A stretch of 64,000 nucleotides of DNA from Bermanella sp051277445 (GTDB lineage Bacteria > Pseudomonadota > Gammaproteobacteria > Pseudomonadales > Oceanobacteraceae). Each line of letters begins with the position of its first letter. Position 1 is the stretch's first letter. The position numbers were made by a program, and so were the translations under genes. The notes below the pieces were generated by a model. It saw only the letters and a program-made list of their open reading frames with translations, searched no databases and was not told the DNA's origin. The stretch is from assembly GCA_051277445.1 (NCBI GenBank), contig JBNMQC010000001.1:149826-213825 (forward strand). The letters are read 5' to 3'. Below, piece by piece: positions 42,563 to 51,715 of the stretch.

Positions 42563-45430
42563 ATGTCAGATTTAACCAAGGGCGCGAAAGGGTTTGATCG
42601 AAACCTAGCAAGTACCGTAGTAAAGCGCTTTTTGGCTTATAACCAGCACCGTTTGGAGCGCACCCAGTTGGCCCTAAGTGAGCGCCAGCGCGTGCTGCTG
42701 GACATTATTGGGCTTTTATACCATGTGAATCACGAGAAGCTGCCGGGGTTTGTGAGCTATGACTGCCCGTGCGGTGTGGCCCGTTACAGTCCCACTAAAG
42801 ACACCTTGCGAGCCGCCACGGGCTTGGCCATGGGGTTTCAGTATTCCCAGCGTCGCACCGGCATCGCTAAGATCAAGAGCATGTTCATCATGGGCAGCTG
42901 TGGCTCGTTGGGGCACAGTGGCGGCAGTGATCTGGATATCTGGCTGTGCCATGAGCCGAATATGGCGCAAGACGAGTTGGCGTTACTGCAAGAAAAAGCC
43001 ACCGCCATCGAAAAATGGGCCGACAATATCGGCCTTGAAGTGCATTTTTTCTTAATGGATGCCCAGCGCTTTGTAAAAGGTGAGCGCAACGACCTAGATG
43101 GTGAAGATTGCGGCAGTGCTCAGCATCACTTGTTGCTGGATGAGTTTTATCGCACCAGTATTTTGCTGTGTGGCTGCTACCCCTTATGGTGGCTCGTGCC
43201 GGTGGAGCATGAAAATAACTACGATGACTTTGTATACCGTTTGCAAAAACAGGGGTTTGTTAAGCCAGAGGAGGTCATTGATTTTGGTGGCATTGGCACC
43301 ATTCCGGCGGGGGAATTTGTCGGGGCGGGCATGTGGCAGTTATATAAAGCCATTGGGAGCCCTTATAAGTCCATTTTGAAGTTATTTCTTACCGAAGCCT
43401 ACGCCAGTTCTTATCCCGATGTGCGCCCCCTGAGTTTAGATCTGAAAACCCGTATTTTTAGAGAAGGCACTGAGCTCGATAAGCTGGATCCATATCTTTT
43501 GTTGTACGACCGCCTAGAAGCGTACCTACTCACCCGAGATGAGTTATCTAGGCTTGAGTTGGTGCGCCGCTGTATTTACTTCAAAGCCAATATTCCCATG
43601 GGGCAAGCCACTCGGCGCAAGCATTGGAAGCGTGACTTTTTAAGGCCTGTGATTAATGAGTGGGGCTGGACAGAAGGCTTGATCATGCACCTGGATAACC
43701 GCCCCCAGTGGCAGGTGCATACGGTGGTGCAAGAGCGGAAAACGTTGGTTAATGAACTTATCCACAGTTATAAGTTTTTGTCTCAGTTTGGGCGTAATTA
43801 CCAAGAAGAGACCATGCTCACGGCTAAAGATATGACCTTGTTGGGGCATAAGCTTTACGCCACCTTTGATCGAAAGCCGGGCAAAATAGATCTCATCAAT
43901 CCCGGTATTAGTAAGGATATTCAGGAGGATAAACTCAGCCTGCACCTGAATCGTCAGCATGTGCGCCGTCGTATTCCGCAAATGGCTTGGAGCTTGTTTA
44001 CCGGCATTGCTCGCCCGGGTGGTGCGCAAAATGCCATTAAGAAGTCGCCCAGTTTGATTGAGTTATTGGCTTGGTGTCATGTGAATCAGGTGATGGCCAA
44101 GGGCACCAATGTGGTCATGTATCAGGGGCAGCAACATGGCCAAGACTATGAGTTAAAAGAGATCATCAATAGCTTTTATCAAACTCCGTTGACTGAGAGC
44201 GTTGAGACCAACTTTGATGAGCCGCCCGTGCCCCGTCATATTAGCTTATACATAAATGTATTTGTGGATCCCATGAGTCACTACACTCGACGCGGCATTC
44301 ACAAGATCTCTAATCGCACGGACTCCCTCGGCTACAGCGCACTGAAAGAAAACTTGGTTCTGACCATTGATCAAATGGTGTTTAACAGCTGGCGAGAAGT
44401 ACTGGTGACGCGCTATGAAGGGCAAAACGCCTTGTTACGTGTGATTGAAGATTACCTAATGTCGTACCCTCCGGACAGCACACAGCAGGCGCCTAAATTA
44501 AACGTCTACTGTTATTGCGCTACCCGTTCTAAAGCCATTACCGAGCGGGTTGAAAGCGTGATGGATGAAGTGCGCAATTGTTTTTATGGTGCTAAAAACC
44601 GCCATAGGCGGCGCTATATTTTGCAAATATCCAATGAGTATCACCTGATACAGTTCAGCGATGGCCGACCTGTGATTTACCATTACGACAAGCCAGTGCA
44701 GTTGTTTCGCCAGCTGTCTAAGCCTCAGCGTTATTACAGTCAGATCATGCTCGACAGTCATGCCTTGCGCGGCTCGGTCATTAAAATGGTGTGCGAGCGG
44801 GCGCGCCCTGGAGCCATTCAGGTTTACTATCTACGTCAAGAACAACAGGCCCAAATTTATGTGATTGATGAGCGCGGCTCCCTGATTCAATGGCGCACCC
44901 CCATGTATAACGAGGCTGCGCTGATTAACCCGCTGGATCACTTTTTACGACAAGTGGAATACCGCCAAAATCGTCATCGCTATGGGGGCAAAGAAAGCGT
45001 ACAGCAGCGCCAAATTGAATACTTCGAGGTGATGCTGCCCACCAAAGAGACCCCGTTAACCACGCGGCCTATTCGGCCAAAAGAAGGCTTGGGCTTGGGT
45101 CGGTATTTTGATGTGCATGCGCAGGTGGATTTTGATGCCAATGATCAGCTGGGTTTTATATTGCAGTGCGAGCAAGAGGACTTCAGTCACATGGAGTACG
45201 GGGATCAGGTGTATAAAGCCTTGGTGCGCCACCTAGTGGGACTGCGTCAGCACAATAAACCTTACCCTGTTTATATTACCGATATCGCCATATCCGACCG
45301 CTTGCATACCCGCAACGGTAATCAAGTGCTGCAAACCTGTAGCTACCTTGATTATAAGTACAAGCTCGAGCAGCGCCTCAATCAAGCATTAACTGAATTA
45401 TACCCAGAGAAAAACAGCGCTACTTTCTAG
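42563..45430 (+). CDS. cyaA: class I adenylate cyclase
   Basis: 955-residue enterobacterial-type cyclase that makes cAMP for CRP. The nucleotidyltransferase core of the N-terminal half has GSCGSLGHSGGSDLDIW at residues 111-127, the family's catalytic motif with the metal-binding Asp pair. The C-terminal part is the regulatory region seen in the family. The start ATG is followed by normal cyclase sequence. Length is as usual (850-950). Confidence 0.95.
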   Translation: MSDLTKGAKGFDRNLASTVVKRFLAYNQHRLERTQLALSERQRVLLDIIGLLYHVNHEKLPGFVSYDCPCGVARYSPTKDTLRAATGLAMGFQYSQRRTGIAKIKSMFIMGSCGSLGHSGGSDLDIWLCHEPNMAQDELALLQEKATAIEKWADNIGLEVHFFLMDAQRFVKGERNDLDGEDCGSAQHHLLLDEFYRTSILLCGCYPLWWLVPVEHENNYDDFVYRLQKQGFVKPEEVIDFGGIGTIPAGEFVGAGMWQLYKAIGSPYKSILKLFLTEAYASSYPDVRPLSLDLKTRIFREGTELDKLDPYLLLYDRLEAYLLTRDELSRLELVRRCIYFKANIPMGQATRRKHWKRDFLRPVINEWGWTEGLIMHLDNRPQWQVHTVVQERKTLVNELIHSYKFLSQFGRNYQEETMLTAKDMTLLGHKLYATFDRKPGKIDLINPGISKDIQEDKLSLHLNRQHVRRRIPQMAWSLFTGIARPGGAQNAIKKSPSLIELLAWCHVNQVMAKGTNVVMYQGQQHGQDYELKEIINSFYQTPLTESVETNFDEPPVPRHISLYINVFVDPMSHYTRRGIHKISNRTDSLGYSALKENLVLTIDQMVFNSWREVLVTRYEGQNALLRVIEDYLMSYPPDSTQQAPKLNVYCYCATRSKAITERVESVMDEVRNCFYGAKNRHRRRYILQISNEYHLIQFSDGRPVIYHYDKPVQLFRQLSKPQRYYSQIMLDSHALRGSVIKMVCERARPGAIQVYYLRQEQQAQIYVIDERGSLIQWRTPMYNEAALINPLDHFLRQVEYRQNRHRYGGKESVQQRQIEYFEVMLPTKETPLTTRPIRPKEGLGLGRYFDVHAQVDFDANDQLGFILQCEQEDFSHMEYGDQVYKALVRHLVGLRQHNKPYPVYITDIAISDRLHTRNGNQVLQTCSYLDYKYKLEQRLNQALTELYPEKNSATF

Positions 45431-45522
45431 CCTCTTTCATTACCTCTTTCATTATTTGCGGCCTATCCAGCATGCTGTGAAACCCCTATAATTGCCCCCT
45501 TTATTTTTAATGAGCCATCGAC

Positions 45523-45681
45523 ATGCGCTATTTGATCATACTGGCTGTGTTCACCCTCAGTGGGTGCGGACAAAAAGGGGCCTTGTTTTTACCACAAGAC
45601 AAGCCTCACACCCTGCCCGCTGAGCAACAGTCCCAATCAAAAGCTGACACGTCCACTACACAGGGCCAGCCGCAAGGCTAA
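45523..45681 (+). CDS. lptM: LPS translocon maturation chaperone LptM
   Basis: A 52-residue lipoprotein: short signal peptide, lipobox LSGC, then the GQKGALFLP signature of LptM (formerly YifL), and a low-complexity tail. LptM helps mature LptD in the outer-membrane LPS translocon. Gene position just ahead of lysA-dapF is the standard one. It ends 8 bp before lysA. Confidence 0.88.
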   Translation: MRYLIILAVFTLSGCGQKGALFLPQDKPHTLPAEQQSQSKADTSTTQGQPQG

Positions 45682-45689
45682 GAATTGTT

Positions 45690-46943
45690 ATGACAGATGT
45701 ATTTGATTACCAAAATGGCGAACTGTTCGCTGAAAACTGCGCAGTCAGTGACTTAGCGGATCAATTCGGTACGCCGTTATATGTGTATTCACGTAAGGCA
45801 TTTAGTGACCATTACTTAGCGTATGCCGATGCCTTAAAGGGTCAAGATGCTTTGGTGTGTTATGCGGTAAAGGCCAACTCTAATATTGCGGTGTTAAACG
45901 TATTAGCCAAATTGGGCGCGGGTTTTGACATTGTTTCCGTGGGCGAATTAGAGCGAGTCCTAAAAGCCGGTGGCTCGCCAGACAAAATGGTGTTCTCGGG
46001 TGTGGCGAAAACCGCCGATGAAATGCGCCGTGCCTTGGCCGTAGGTGTTCATTGCTTCAATGTAGAAAGTGCAGCAGAACTTGAGCGCCTAAATGAAGTG
46101 GCAGTTGAAATGGGTGTGAAAGCCCCCGTGTCTTTGCGCGTGAACCCAGATGTGGATGCGCAAACGCACCCTTATATTTCAACGGGTCTAAAAGAAAACA
46201 AGTTCGGTGTGGATATCGATACCGCCAAAGATGTGTATGCCCGCGCCAATGAGTTAGACGGCATTGTGATCAAGGGTGTGGATTGCCACATCGGCTCGCA
46301 ACTGACTCAAATTGATCCGTACCTTGACGCACTGGATCGCGTGTTGGCGTTGATCGATGAATTAAAAGCCCAAGGCATTGAGCTAGAACATATCGATTTA
46401 GGCGGTGGCCTAGGTGTAACGTACGACGATGAAGTGCCACCCACGCCGCAAGATTTTGCCGATGCGGTATTGCCTAAGTTGGCCGGTCGCAACTTGAAAC
46501 TGGTCCTTGAACCGGGTCGTTCTATTGCCGCGAATGCGGGTATTTTTGTTACCCAGGTTGAGTTTTTGAAAAATAACGGTGATAAGCACTTTGCTATTAT
46601 TGATGGCGGCATGAACGATTTAATTCGCCCGTCTTTGTACAGTGCTTGGCAGCGTATTGTGGAAGTTCAGCCACGAAGCAATACTGAAAAACAGTCTTAT
46701 GATGTAGTGGGCCCTGTGTGTGAAACCGGTGACTTTTTAGGTAAAGATCGCGAGTTGGCGTTACAGCCTGGTGACCTGTTGGCGGTGATGAGCTCAGGGG
46801 CATACGGTTTTGTGATGGCGTCTAATTACAATACCCGTAACAAGCCTGCTGAAATCATGGTCGATGGTGACAAGGTGCATTTAATTCGTCGTCGCGAAAC
46901 CATCTCGGATCAGTTAATGTTAGAAACATTAATTTCAGAATAA
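45690..46943 (+). CDS. lysA: diaminopimelate decarboxylase LysA
   Basis: 417-residue PLP enzyme of the alanine-racemase fold. The PLP lysine is in VCYAVKANSN at about residue 59, the His of GVDCHIGSQ and the Gly-rich DLGGGLG bind phosphate and PLP, and GPVCETGDFL supplies the second-subunit Cys. It makes L-lysine from meso-diaminopimelate, the last step of the pathway. It is followed 10 bp on by dapF. Confidence 0.96.
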   Translation: MTDVFDYQNGELFAENCAVSDLADQFGTPLYVYSRKAFSDHYLAYADALKGQDALVCYAVKANSNIAVLNVLAKLGAGFDIVSVGELERVLKAGGSPDKMVFSGVAKTADEMRRALAVGVHCFNVESAAELERLNEVAVEMGVKAPVSLRVNPDVDAQTHPYISTGLKENKFGVDIDTAKDVYARANELDGIVIKGVDCHIGSQLTQIDPYLDALDRVLALIDELKAQGIELEHIDLGGGLGVTYDDEVPPTPQDFADAVLPKLAGRNLKLVLEPGRSIAANAGIFVTQVEFLKNNGDKHFAIIDGGMNDLIRPSLYSAWQRIVEVQPRSNTEKQSYDVVGPVCETGDFLGKDRELALQPGDLLAVMSSGAYGFVMASNYNTRNKPAEIMVDGDKVHLIRRRETISDQLMLETLISE

Positions 46944-46953
46944 GGCAGTAACC

Positions 46954-47793
46954 ATGTTATTACGCTTTAGCAAGATGCACGGCCTTGGCAACGACTTTAT
47001 GGTTGTGGACCTTGTCACACAGCATTTTGCCTTTCGCCCTGAATTGGTTCGTCAATTAAGTGATCGTCAATTTGGTATTGGCTTTGATCAACTATTAATT
47101 GTTGAGACCCCAAGCAACCCTGATGTGGATTTTCGGTATCGTATATTTAACGCTGACGGCAGCGAAGTGGAGCAGTGCGGCAATGGCGCTCGCTGTTTCG
47201 CGCGCTTTGTTCATGATGCTCGTTTAACTGCTAAAAATCCCATCAAGGTAGAAACCAGTTCAGGCATCATTGAATTGAATATAGAAAACGATGGTGATGT
47301 GGTTGTGAACATGGGCAAAGCTCGGTTTACGCCAAGTGACTTACCGTTTGATGTGACGACAGAAAGCGCGCAATACACCATGGAGGTTCCACTTAATGAT
47401 GGCCGCTATGAAGCCACTGTGGGTGCCGTGTCGATGGGGAATCCACACTGCGTGATGCAGGTGGATGATGTGCACAGTGATCTTGTGAACCAGCTGGGCC
47501 CTGAAATTGAAAAGCATGAGCAATTTCCTAAGCGTGTGAACGCTGGTTTCATGCAGATTAAAGACCGCGGCGAAATGGATTTACGTGTATATGAGCGTGG
47601 CGCTGGTTGGACACTGGCCTGTGGTACCGGTGCCTGTGCCGCCATGGTGATTGCCCATAAGTGGGGACTGGTGGATGACGAAGTTCAAGTGAATCTACCG
47701 GGCGGTTCACTGACCATTTGTTGGGATGGTGAAGGGGATGTGATTATGAAAGGCCCAGCAGAACGAGTATTTGAAGGTCGCATTCAGGTTTGA
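46954..47793 (+). CDS. dapF: diaminopimelate epimerase DapF
   Basis: 279 residues. Two half-barrels each supply an active-site Cys: EQCGNGARC (about residue 73) and ACGTGACA (about residue 225), with the usual neighbours. It interconverts LL- and meso-diaminopimelate for lysine and peptidoglycan. It is the third gene of lptM-lysA-dapF. Confidence 0.96.
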   Translation: MLLRFSKMHGLGNDFMVVDLVTQHFAFRPELVRQLSDRQFGIGFDQLLIVETPSNPDVDFRYRIFNADGSEVEQCGNGARCFARFVHDARLTAKNPIKVETSSGIIELNIENDGDVVVNMGKARFTPSDLPFDVTTESAQYTMEVPLNDGRYEATVGAVSMGNPHCVMQVDDVHSDLVNQLGPEIEKHEQFPKRVNAGFMQIKDRGEMDLRVYERGAGWTLACGTGACAAMVIAHKWGLVDDEVQVNLPGGSLTICWDGEGDVIMKGPAERVFEGRIQV

Positions 47794-47854
47794 TCGCTAG
47801 ACTCACTGTAATGAACAAGCGTTGACGTAACAAAAACGGAAATAATAAAGCGTT

Positions 47855-48514
47855 ATGGAAAAAACAAAACAGGGTAAAAGCTCATTAAACGAGCGCGAAG
47901 TGGCGGCTTTCTTAAAGCAACGACCGGATTTCTTTCGTCATTATCCTGAAATCGTATCGCAGTTAGACGTGCCCCATGAAACGGGTGCTTCGGTCTCCTT
48001 GGTAGAATATCAAAGTAAAATTCTGCGTGAAAAAAATAATGAATTACATGAACGCTTACAGCAGCTAGTGGACAACGCCCGTCGTAATGATCGTCTGTTT
48101 GAGCAAACTCGTCGCTTAACCTTAGATTTATTGGATGCCCAATCCATTGAAGAAGTGGAGCAATCTCTGCAGCAAGCCATGACGGCCTTATATGGGGTTG
48201 ATCATGCTTGCATCACGTTATTCGTACCGGCCATGACCATGCAAAGCGTTACCGAAATTGAAATGCAAGATCAGCTCGTTCGTCACTTTGGACGCAAACA
48301 AGCGTTTTGTGGTCAGTTAAGTGATGATCAAATGGAGTTGTTTTTTCACGAGCGAAGCCGTGTAGGTTCCATGGCGGCGTGTTTGTTAAGAAACGATTTG
48401 GGGATTTTGGCGATCGGCCATAAAGATGATGATTATTTTAAAAGTAATATGGATACGTTATTTTTAGATTACGTCAGTGAAATCGTCAGTCGCCGCTTGG
48501 ATATCCTACTTTAA
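47855..48514 (+). CDS. DUF484 protein
   Basis: 219 residues: a helical N-terminus (VAAFLKQRPDFFRHYPEI), a coiled-coil segment (residues 50-90) and a GAF-like C-terminal domain. This is the DUF484 family that sits between dapF and xerC in gammaproteobacteria; its function is unknown. Here the next gene is the HAD hydrolase, with no xerC between. Confidence 0.88.
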   Translation: MEKTKQGKSSLNEREVAAFLKQRPDFFRHYPEIVSQLDVPHETGASVSLVEYQSKILREKNNELHERLQQLVDNARRNDRLFEQTRRLTLDLLDAQSIEEVEQSLQQAMTALYGVDHACITLFVPAMTMQSVTEIEMQDQLVRHFGRKQAFCGQLSDDQMELFFHERSRVGSMAACLLRNDLGILAIGHKDDDYFKSNMDTLFLDYVSEIVSRRLDILL

Positions 48515-48516
48515 TC

Positions 48517-49209
48517 ATGTCTGCCTCACCCATTCCTGCCGGTGTCGATGTCATCAGTTTTGATTTAGATGATACCTTGTGGGATGGCACTCAGGTCATC
48601 ATGCATGCTGAACGGGTCATGTTGCAGTGGATGCAAGAACACACGCCTCGTGTCATCGACACCCTATCCAAAGAAGACCTGCGTGATAAAAAGGGTCAGT
48701 TCCTTCGTGCTAACCCGCATCTAACGAATAAGATCAGTGCCGCTCGCCAGCACTTCCTTGAACACTTATTCGCAGAATTAGATTACAGCGCGCCTCAAGT
48801 GAAGGCACGGGAGTGCTTTGATGCTTTCTATGAAGCTCGTCAGCAAGTGGTGTTATTTGATGATGTTGTCGAAACCCTCCATGCCTTAAAACAACACTAT
48901 CGCTTGATTGCCATCACAAACGGCAATGCCGATATTGAGAAAACCGGGCTGGCGGATTTTTTTGAATTTTGTCTGCAGGCCGAAAACTTTGAGCGACCAA
49001 AACCTCATCAAGATATTTTCCATCACGCATTAGCGTTGACGCAGTGTCGGGCGCAGCAGGTGCTTCATGTTGGGGATCATCCTGTTCATGACATGCAAGG
49101 CGCTTATGATGTGGGCATGCAAACCTGTTGGTTAGATGATAACTCTCGTCAGTGGCAACAAGGGTTCGAGCCTCACTTAGTGGTCTCTCATGTTCGTGAA
49201 TTGCGTTAG
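48517..49209 (+). CDS. HAD-family phosphatase (YigB-like)
   Basis: 230-residue HAD hydrolase. The motifs are in order: SFDLDDTLWDG (nucleophile Asp), ITNGNADIEKTGL, K in RPKPH and GDHPVHDMQGA. YigB is a flavin or sugar phosphate phosphatase in E. coli, also called in the dapF-xerC cluster. It follows DUF484 by 2 bp. Substrate not told. Confidence 0.88.
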   Translation: MSASPIPAGVDVISFDLDDTLWDGTQVIMHAERVMLQWMQEHTPRVIDTLSKEDLRDKKGQFLRANPHLTNKISAARQHFLEHLFAELDYSAPQVKARECFDAFYEARQQVVLFDDVVETLHALKQHYRLIAITNGNADIEKTGLADFFEFCLQAENFERPKPHQDIFHHALALTQCRAQQVLHVGDHPVHDMQGAYDVGMQTCWLDDNSRQWQQGFEPHLVVSHVRELR

Positions 49210-49218
49210 CTGTTGAGG

Positions 49219-49377
49219 CTAATAACGATGTGCAAAATCCGCCATTAGTGATTGCGCCTTAGACTCAATAGTCGTGTGATCAGTTTTGACCTGATCACTG
49301 GAATCTGTAACTGGCTGGATGTTGTGATGGCAGCCTGATAACAGCACCATCAAACTCATAAACATCAGGCGTAACAT
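49219..49377 (-). CDS. small lipoprotein, previously unrecognised
   Basis: 52 residues, too short for ordinary ORF listing. It reads MLRLMFMSLMVLLSGC..., a lipoprotein signal with lipobox LLSGC, followed by a polar tail. It is transcribed opposite the HAD gene, ending 10 bp after it. The function is unknown and the ribosome site (AGAGAG) is fair. Confidence 0.6.
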   Translation of the reverse strand: MLRLMFMSLMVLLSGCHHNIQPVTDSSDQVKTDHTTIESKAQSLMADFAHRY

Positions 49378-49601
49378 AGCTAATCTCTCTCGTTTATCAG
49401 ATATTAATGTAATTCAATGTCTGCCTCTCTGTGCGGATTTCATTAAGGCCTGTGGTCCAGTGCACAAAGATTGTGCTTTTAAAAACACTCAGAATTTAAA
49501 ACCCGTTCTTTATATGGTTTCAGGCTATAAGACTGAGCCTCTGTAGTTAGGTCTATCGTCTACACTTATAACAATAGAGATAGATGATATGACAAGATCG
49601 G

Positions 49602-50957
49602 ATGAAGAAAGCATTAGAATCCTTACTCAATGACGTCTCAAAGTCCCCGGTACTGGACGAAGGCGATCTCAAAGCCGCCTCTCGATTGATACTTGAATCG
49701 GTGATGGCAGGCCTAAACGTTGATCGCAGCGGTATTTGGTTATACCAAGAGGACTTAGCGGGTATCACCTGCTTCTTTTTAATCGATGCCTATACCCAGT
49801 CCACAGAAGAAAGCTTGGTGCTGTGTCGTCAAGATTTACCTGTGTACTTCTCCGCCCTTGAAGAAGACCGCACCATTGCCGCACATGATGCGCAATCGGC
49901 CCCTGAAACCAGTGAATTCAAAGAAGGCTACTTGGATGTCTTAGGTATCACATCCATGCTGGATACTCCCATTCGTCACAGCGGCAAAACCGTTGGTATT
50001 ATTTGCACCGAGCACCGCGGTGAGCCCCGTCAGTGGCAAGATGATGAAATGGTGTTTTCAGGTGTGCTTTCTGACTTATTTGGACGTGCAATTAGCGCAC
50101 GTGAAAGGCTCGACTTTGAACAACAACTCATACAGACCAACCAAAACCTAGAAGCATTAGTGGCCAAACGGACACAACATCTAGAGCAAACCATTGAGCA
50201 AATGCAGCAGTTACAACAGCAGCTTATTGAAAGTGAAAAACTCGCTTCGTTAGGTAACTTGGTTGCGGGGATTGCTCATGAAGTGAATACGCCGTTGGGG
50301 GTTGCTTTAACGGCGACGTCTTATTTAAAAGACGGAGTGAAAAAGCTTGAGCAGAACTTTCACAATAACGCCATCACGCGCGAACAACTCTCGCTATTTT
50401 TTGATGACAGCAACAGCGCTTTGAATTTAAGTGAAGAGAATCTTCGTCGTGCGGCCACCTTGGTGACTAATTTTAAGCGCACCAGTGCCGATCAAAATTA
50501 TTTTGAAGATCAGCGGATCAATATTAAGCATTACATCGAACAAGTGATTTCAACCCTGGTGCCTTTGACAAAATCAAAGGGCGTGCAAGTGCATATTAAG
50601 GGCTGCGATGTTGAGAAGAATACCTTGCCTGGGGCGCTGGCGCAGATTATTACAAATCTGGTTGCCAACAGTTGCAATCATGGATTTAAAAATACAGTGA
50701 GCAATCCAGTCATTACTATAGAGGTAAGTGAGTGTCCGGACGAGAAGGTCCAAATTCAATTCTCAGATAATGGTTGCGGTATGGATGACGAGCAAGTGAA
50801 AAAAGCATTTGAACCGTTTTATACCACCACTCGTGCAGAAGGGGGTACAGGTTTAGGCCTATCGATTGTGCATACTCTGGCAACCCAAAACCTAAAAGGG
50901 CAGATAGCCGTTCACAGTCAAAAAGGAAGGGGCACAGAATTTACCATGCGTTTCTAG
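49602..50957 (+). CDS. GAF-domain sensor histidine kinase
   Basis: 451 residues without membrane segments. An N-terminal GAF domain (about 20-165), a coiled coil (175-215, many Gln), then a HisKA domain with His226 (GIAHEVNTPLG) and a HATPase (NLVANSCNHGF, DNGCGMD, GTGLGLSIVH). The GIAHEVNTPLG signature is the type of soluble kinases such as those in chemosensory systems. No response regulator is adjacent. It ends 4 bp into the convergent next gene. Confidence 0.88.
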   Translation: MKKALESLLNDVSKSPVLDEGDLKAASRLILESVMAGLNVDRSGIWLYQEDLAGITCFFLIDAYTQSTEESLVLCRQDLPVYFSALEEDRTIAAHDAQSAPETSEFKEGYLDVLGITSMLDTPIRHSGKTVGIICTEHRGEPRQWQDDEMVFSGVLSDLFGRAISARERLDFEQQLIQTNQNLEALVAKRTQHLEQTIEQMQQLQQQLIESEKLASLGNLVAGIAHEVNTPLGVALTATSYLKDGVKKLEQNFHNNAITREQLSLFFDDSNSALNLSEENLRRAATLVTNFKRTSADQNYFEDQRINIKHYIEQVISTLVPLTKSKGVQVHIKGCDVEKNTLPGALAQIITNLVANSCNHGFKNTVSNPVITIEVSECPDEKVQIQFSDNGCGMDDEQVKKAFEPFYTTTRAEGGTGLGLSIVHTLATQNLKGQIAVHSQKGRGTEFTMRF

Positions 50958-51706
50958 TGCTTTAGCCACTGCCACAGCTGACCAATGAATTCATAGATTG
51001 ACCGCTCCATTTTTAATAACCCTGCCGCATCAAACCGCCAGTTTGTGCTCTGAGTATTTTTTGCTAAATAAAATGTAGGTGCGGGTATGGCTTGGATGTT
51101 TTCATGATAAAAAAACTGAATGGCTCTTGGCATGTGACTGGCACTGGTGGCCACCGCGATGGTTTGATCCCCGACTATTTCTTTTACCGCATGGGCTTCT
51201 TCTTCGGTGTCTTTTGGCCAGTCGATTGTGATGATGCGTGCTGGATTAACCCCTAAACTGATAGCCACTTCCTTGTAAACCTGTGCGCTGCTTTTTGTAT
51301 TCAAGCCGCTATAACCGGTGACGATAAGTTGAGCGTGAGGGTTGACGCTTAAAATTCGTAGTCCTTCTAAAAGGCGTGCACTGGCCGAACTCGAAAGGTG
51401 ACTGCTGAGGGGAATACTGGGGTCGCTAATCACCTCATTACCTAGCACCACGACATAGGGCACAGGCGTATTCAGATCAAATGGTGTGTTGGTTTGCTCG
51501 ATGCTGCGCAGTAAGGGTGTGGAGACTGGATTCCAGCTGAACATGATTAAACAAACAAGCGATACGCTAGCCAGTCGTCTTCCGATTTTAGCGGTTGGTT
51601 TTCGCCAGAGGAAAAAAACCGAAAGCGACAGCATGATCACGATTATGCTTAATGGCATGAGCCAAAAAGCAATGAATTTTTTAATGATGAATCCAAGTTC
51701 TAACAT
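50954..51706 (-). CDS. ElyC/SanA/YdcF-type (DUF218) envelope protein
   Basis: 250 residues: two N-terminal membrane helices (about 10-30 and 38-58), then the DUF218 domain with the motifs VVLGN near residue 85, RLLEGLRIL, IVTGYSG and ATSASHMPRAIQFF. ElyC-like proteins take part in peptidoglycan or lipid-carrier metabolism. The Tyr-Ser-Gly and His-Met-Pro-Arg motifs are intact. It overlaps the kinase gene by 4 bp and lies just after ggt on the same strand. Confidence 0.85.
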   Translation of the reverse strand: MLELGFIIKKFIAFWLMPLSIIVIMLSLSVFFLWRKPTAKIGRRLASVSLVCLIMFSWNPVSTPLLRSIEQTNTPFDLNTPVPYVVVLGNEVISDPSIPLSSHLSSSASARLLEGLRILSVNPHAQLIVTGYSGLNTKSSAQVYKEVAISLGVNPARIITIDWPKDTEEEAHAVKEIVGDQTIAVATSASHMPRAIQFFYHENIQAIPAPTFYLAKNTQSTNWRFDAAGLLKMERSIYEFIGQLWQWLKH

Positions 51707-51715
51707 GGTGTGTAT

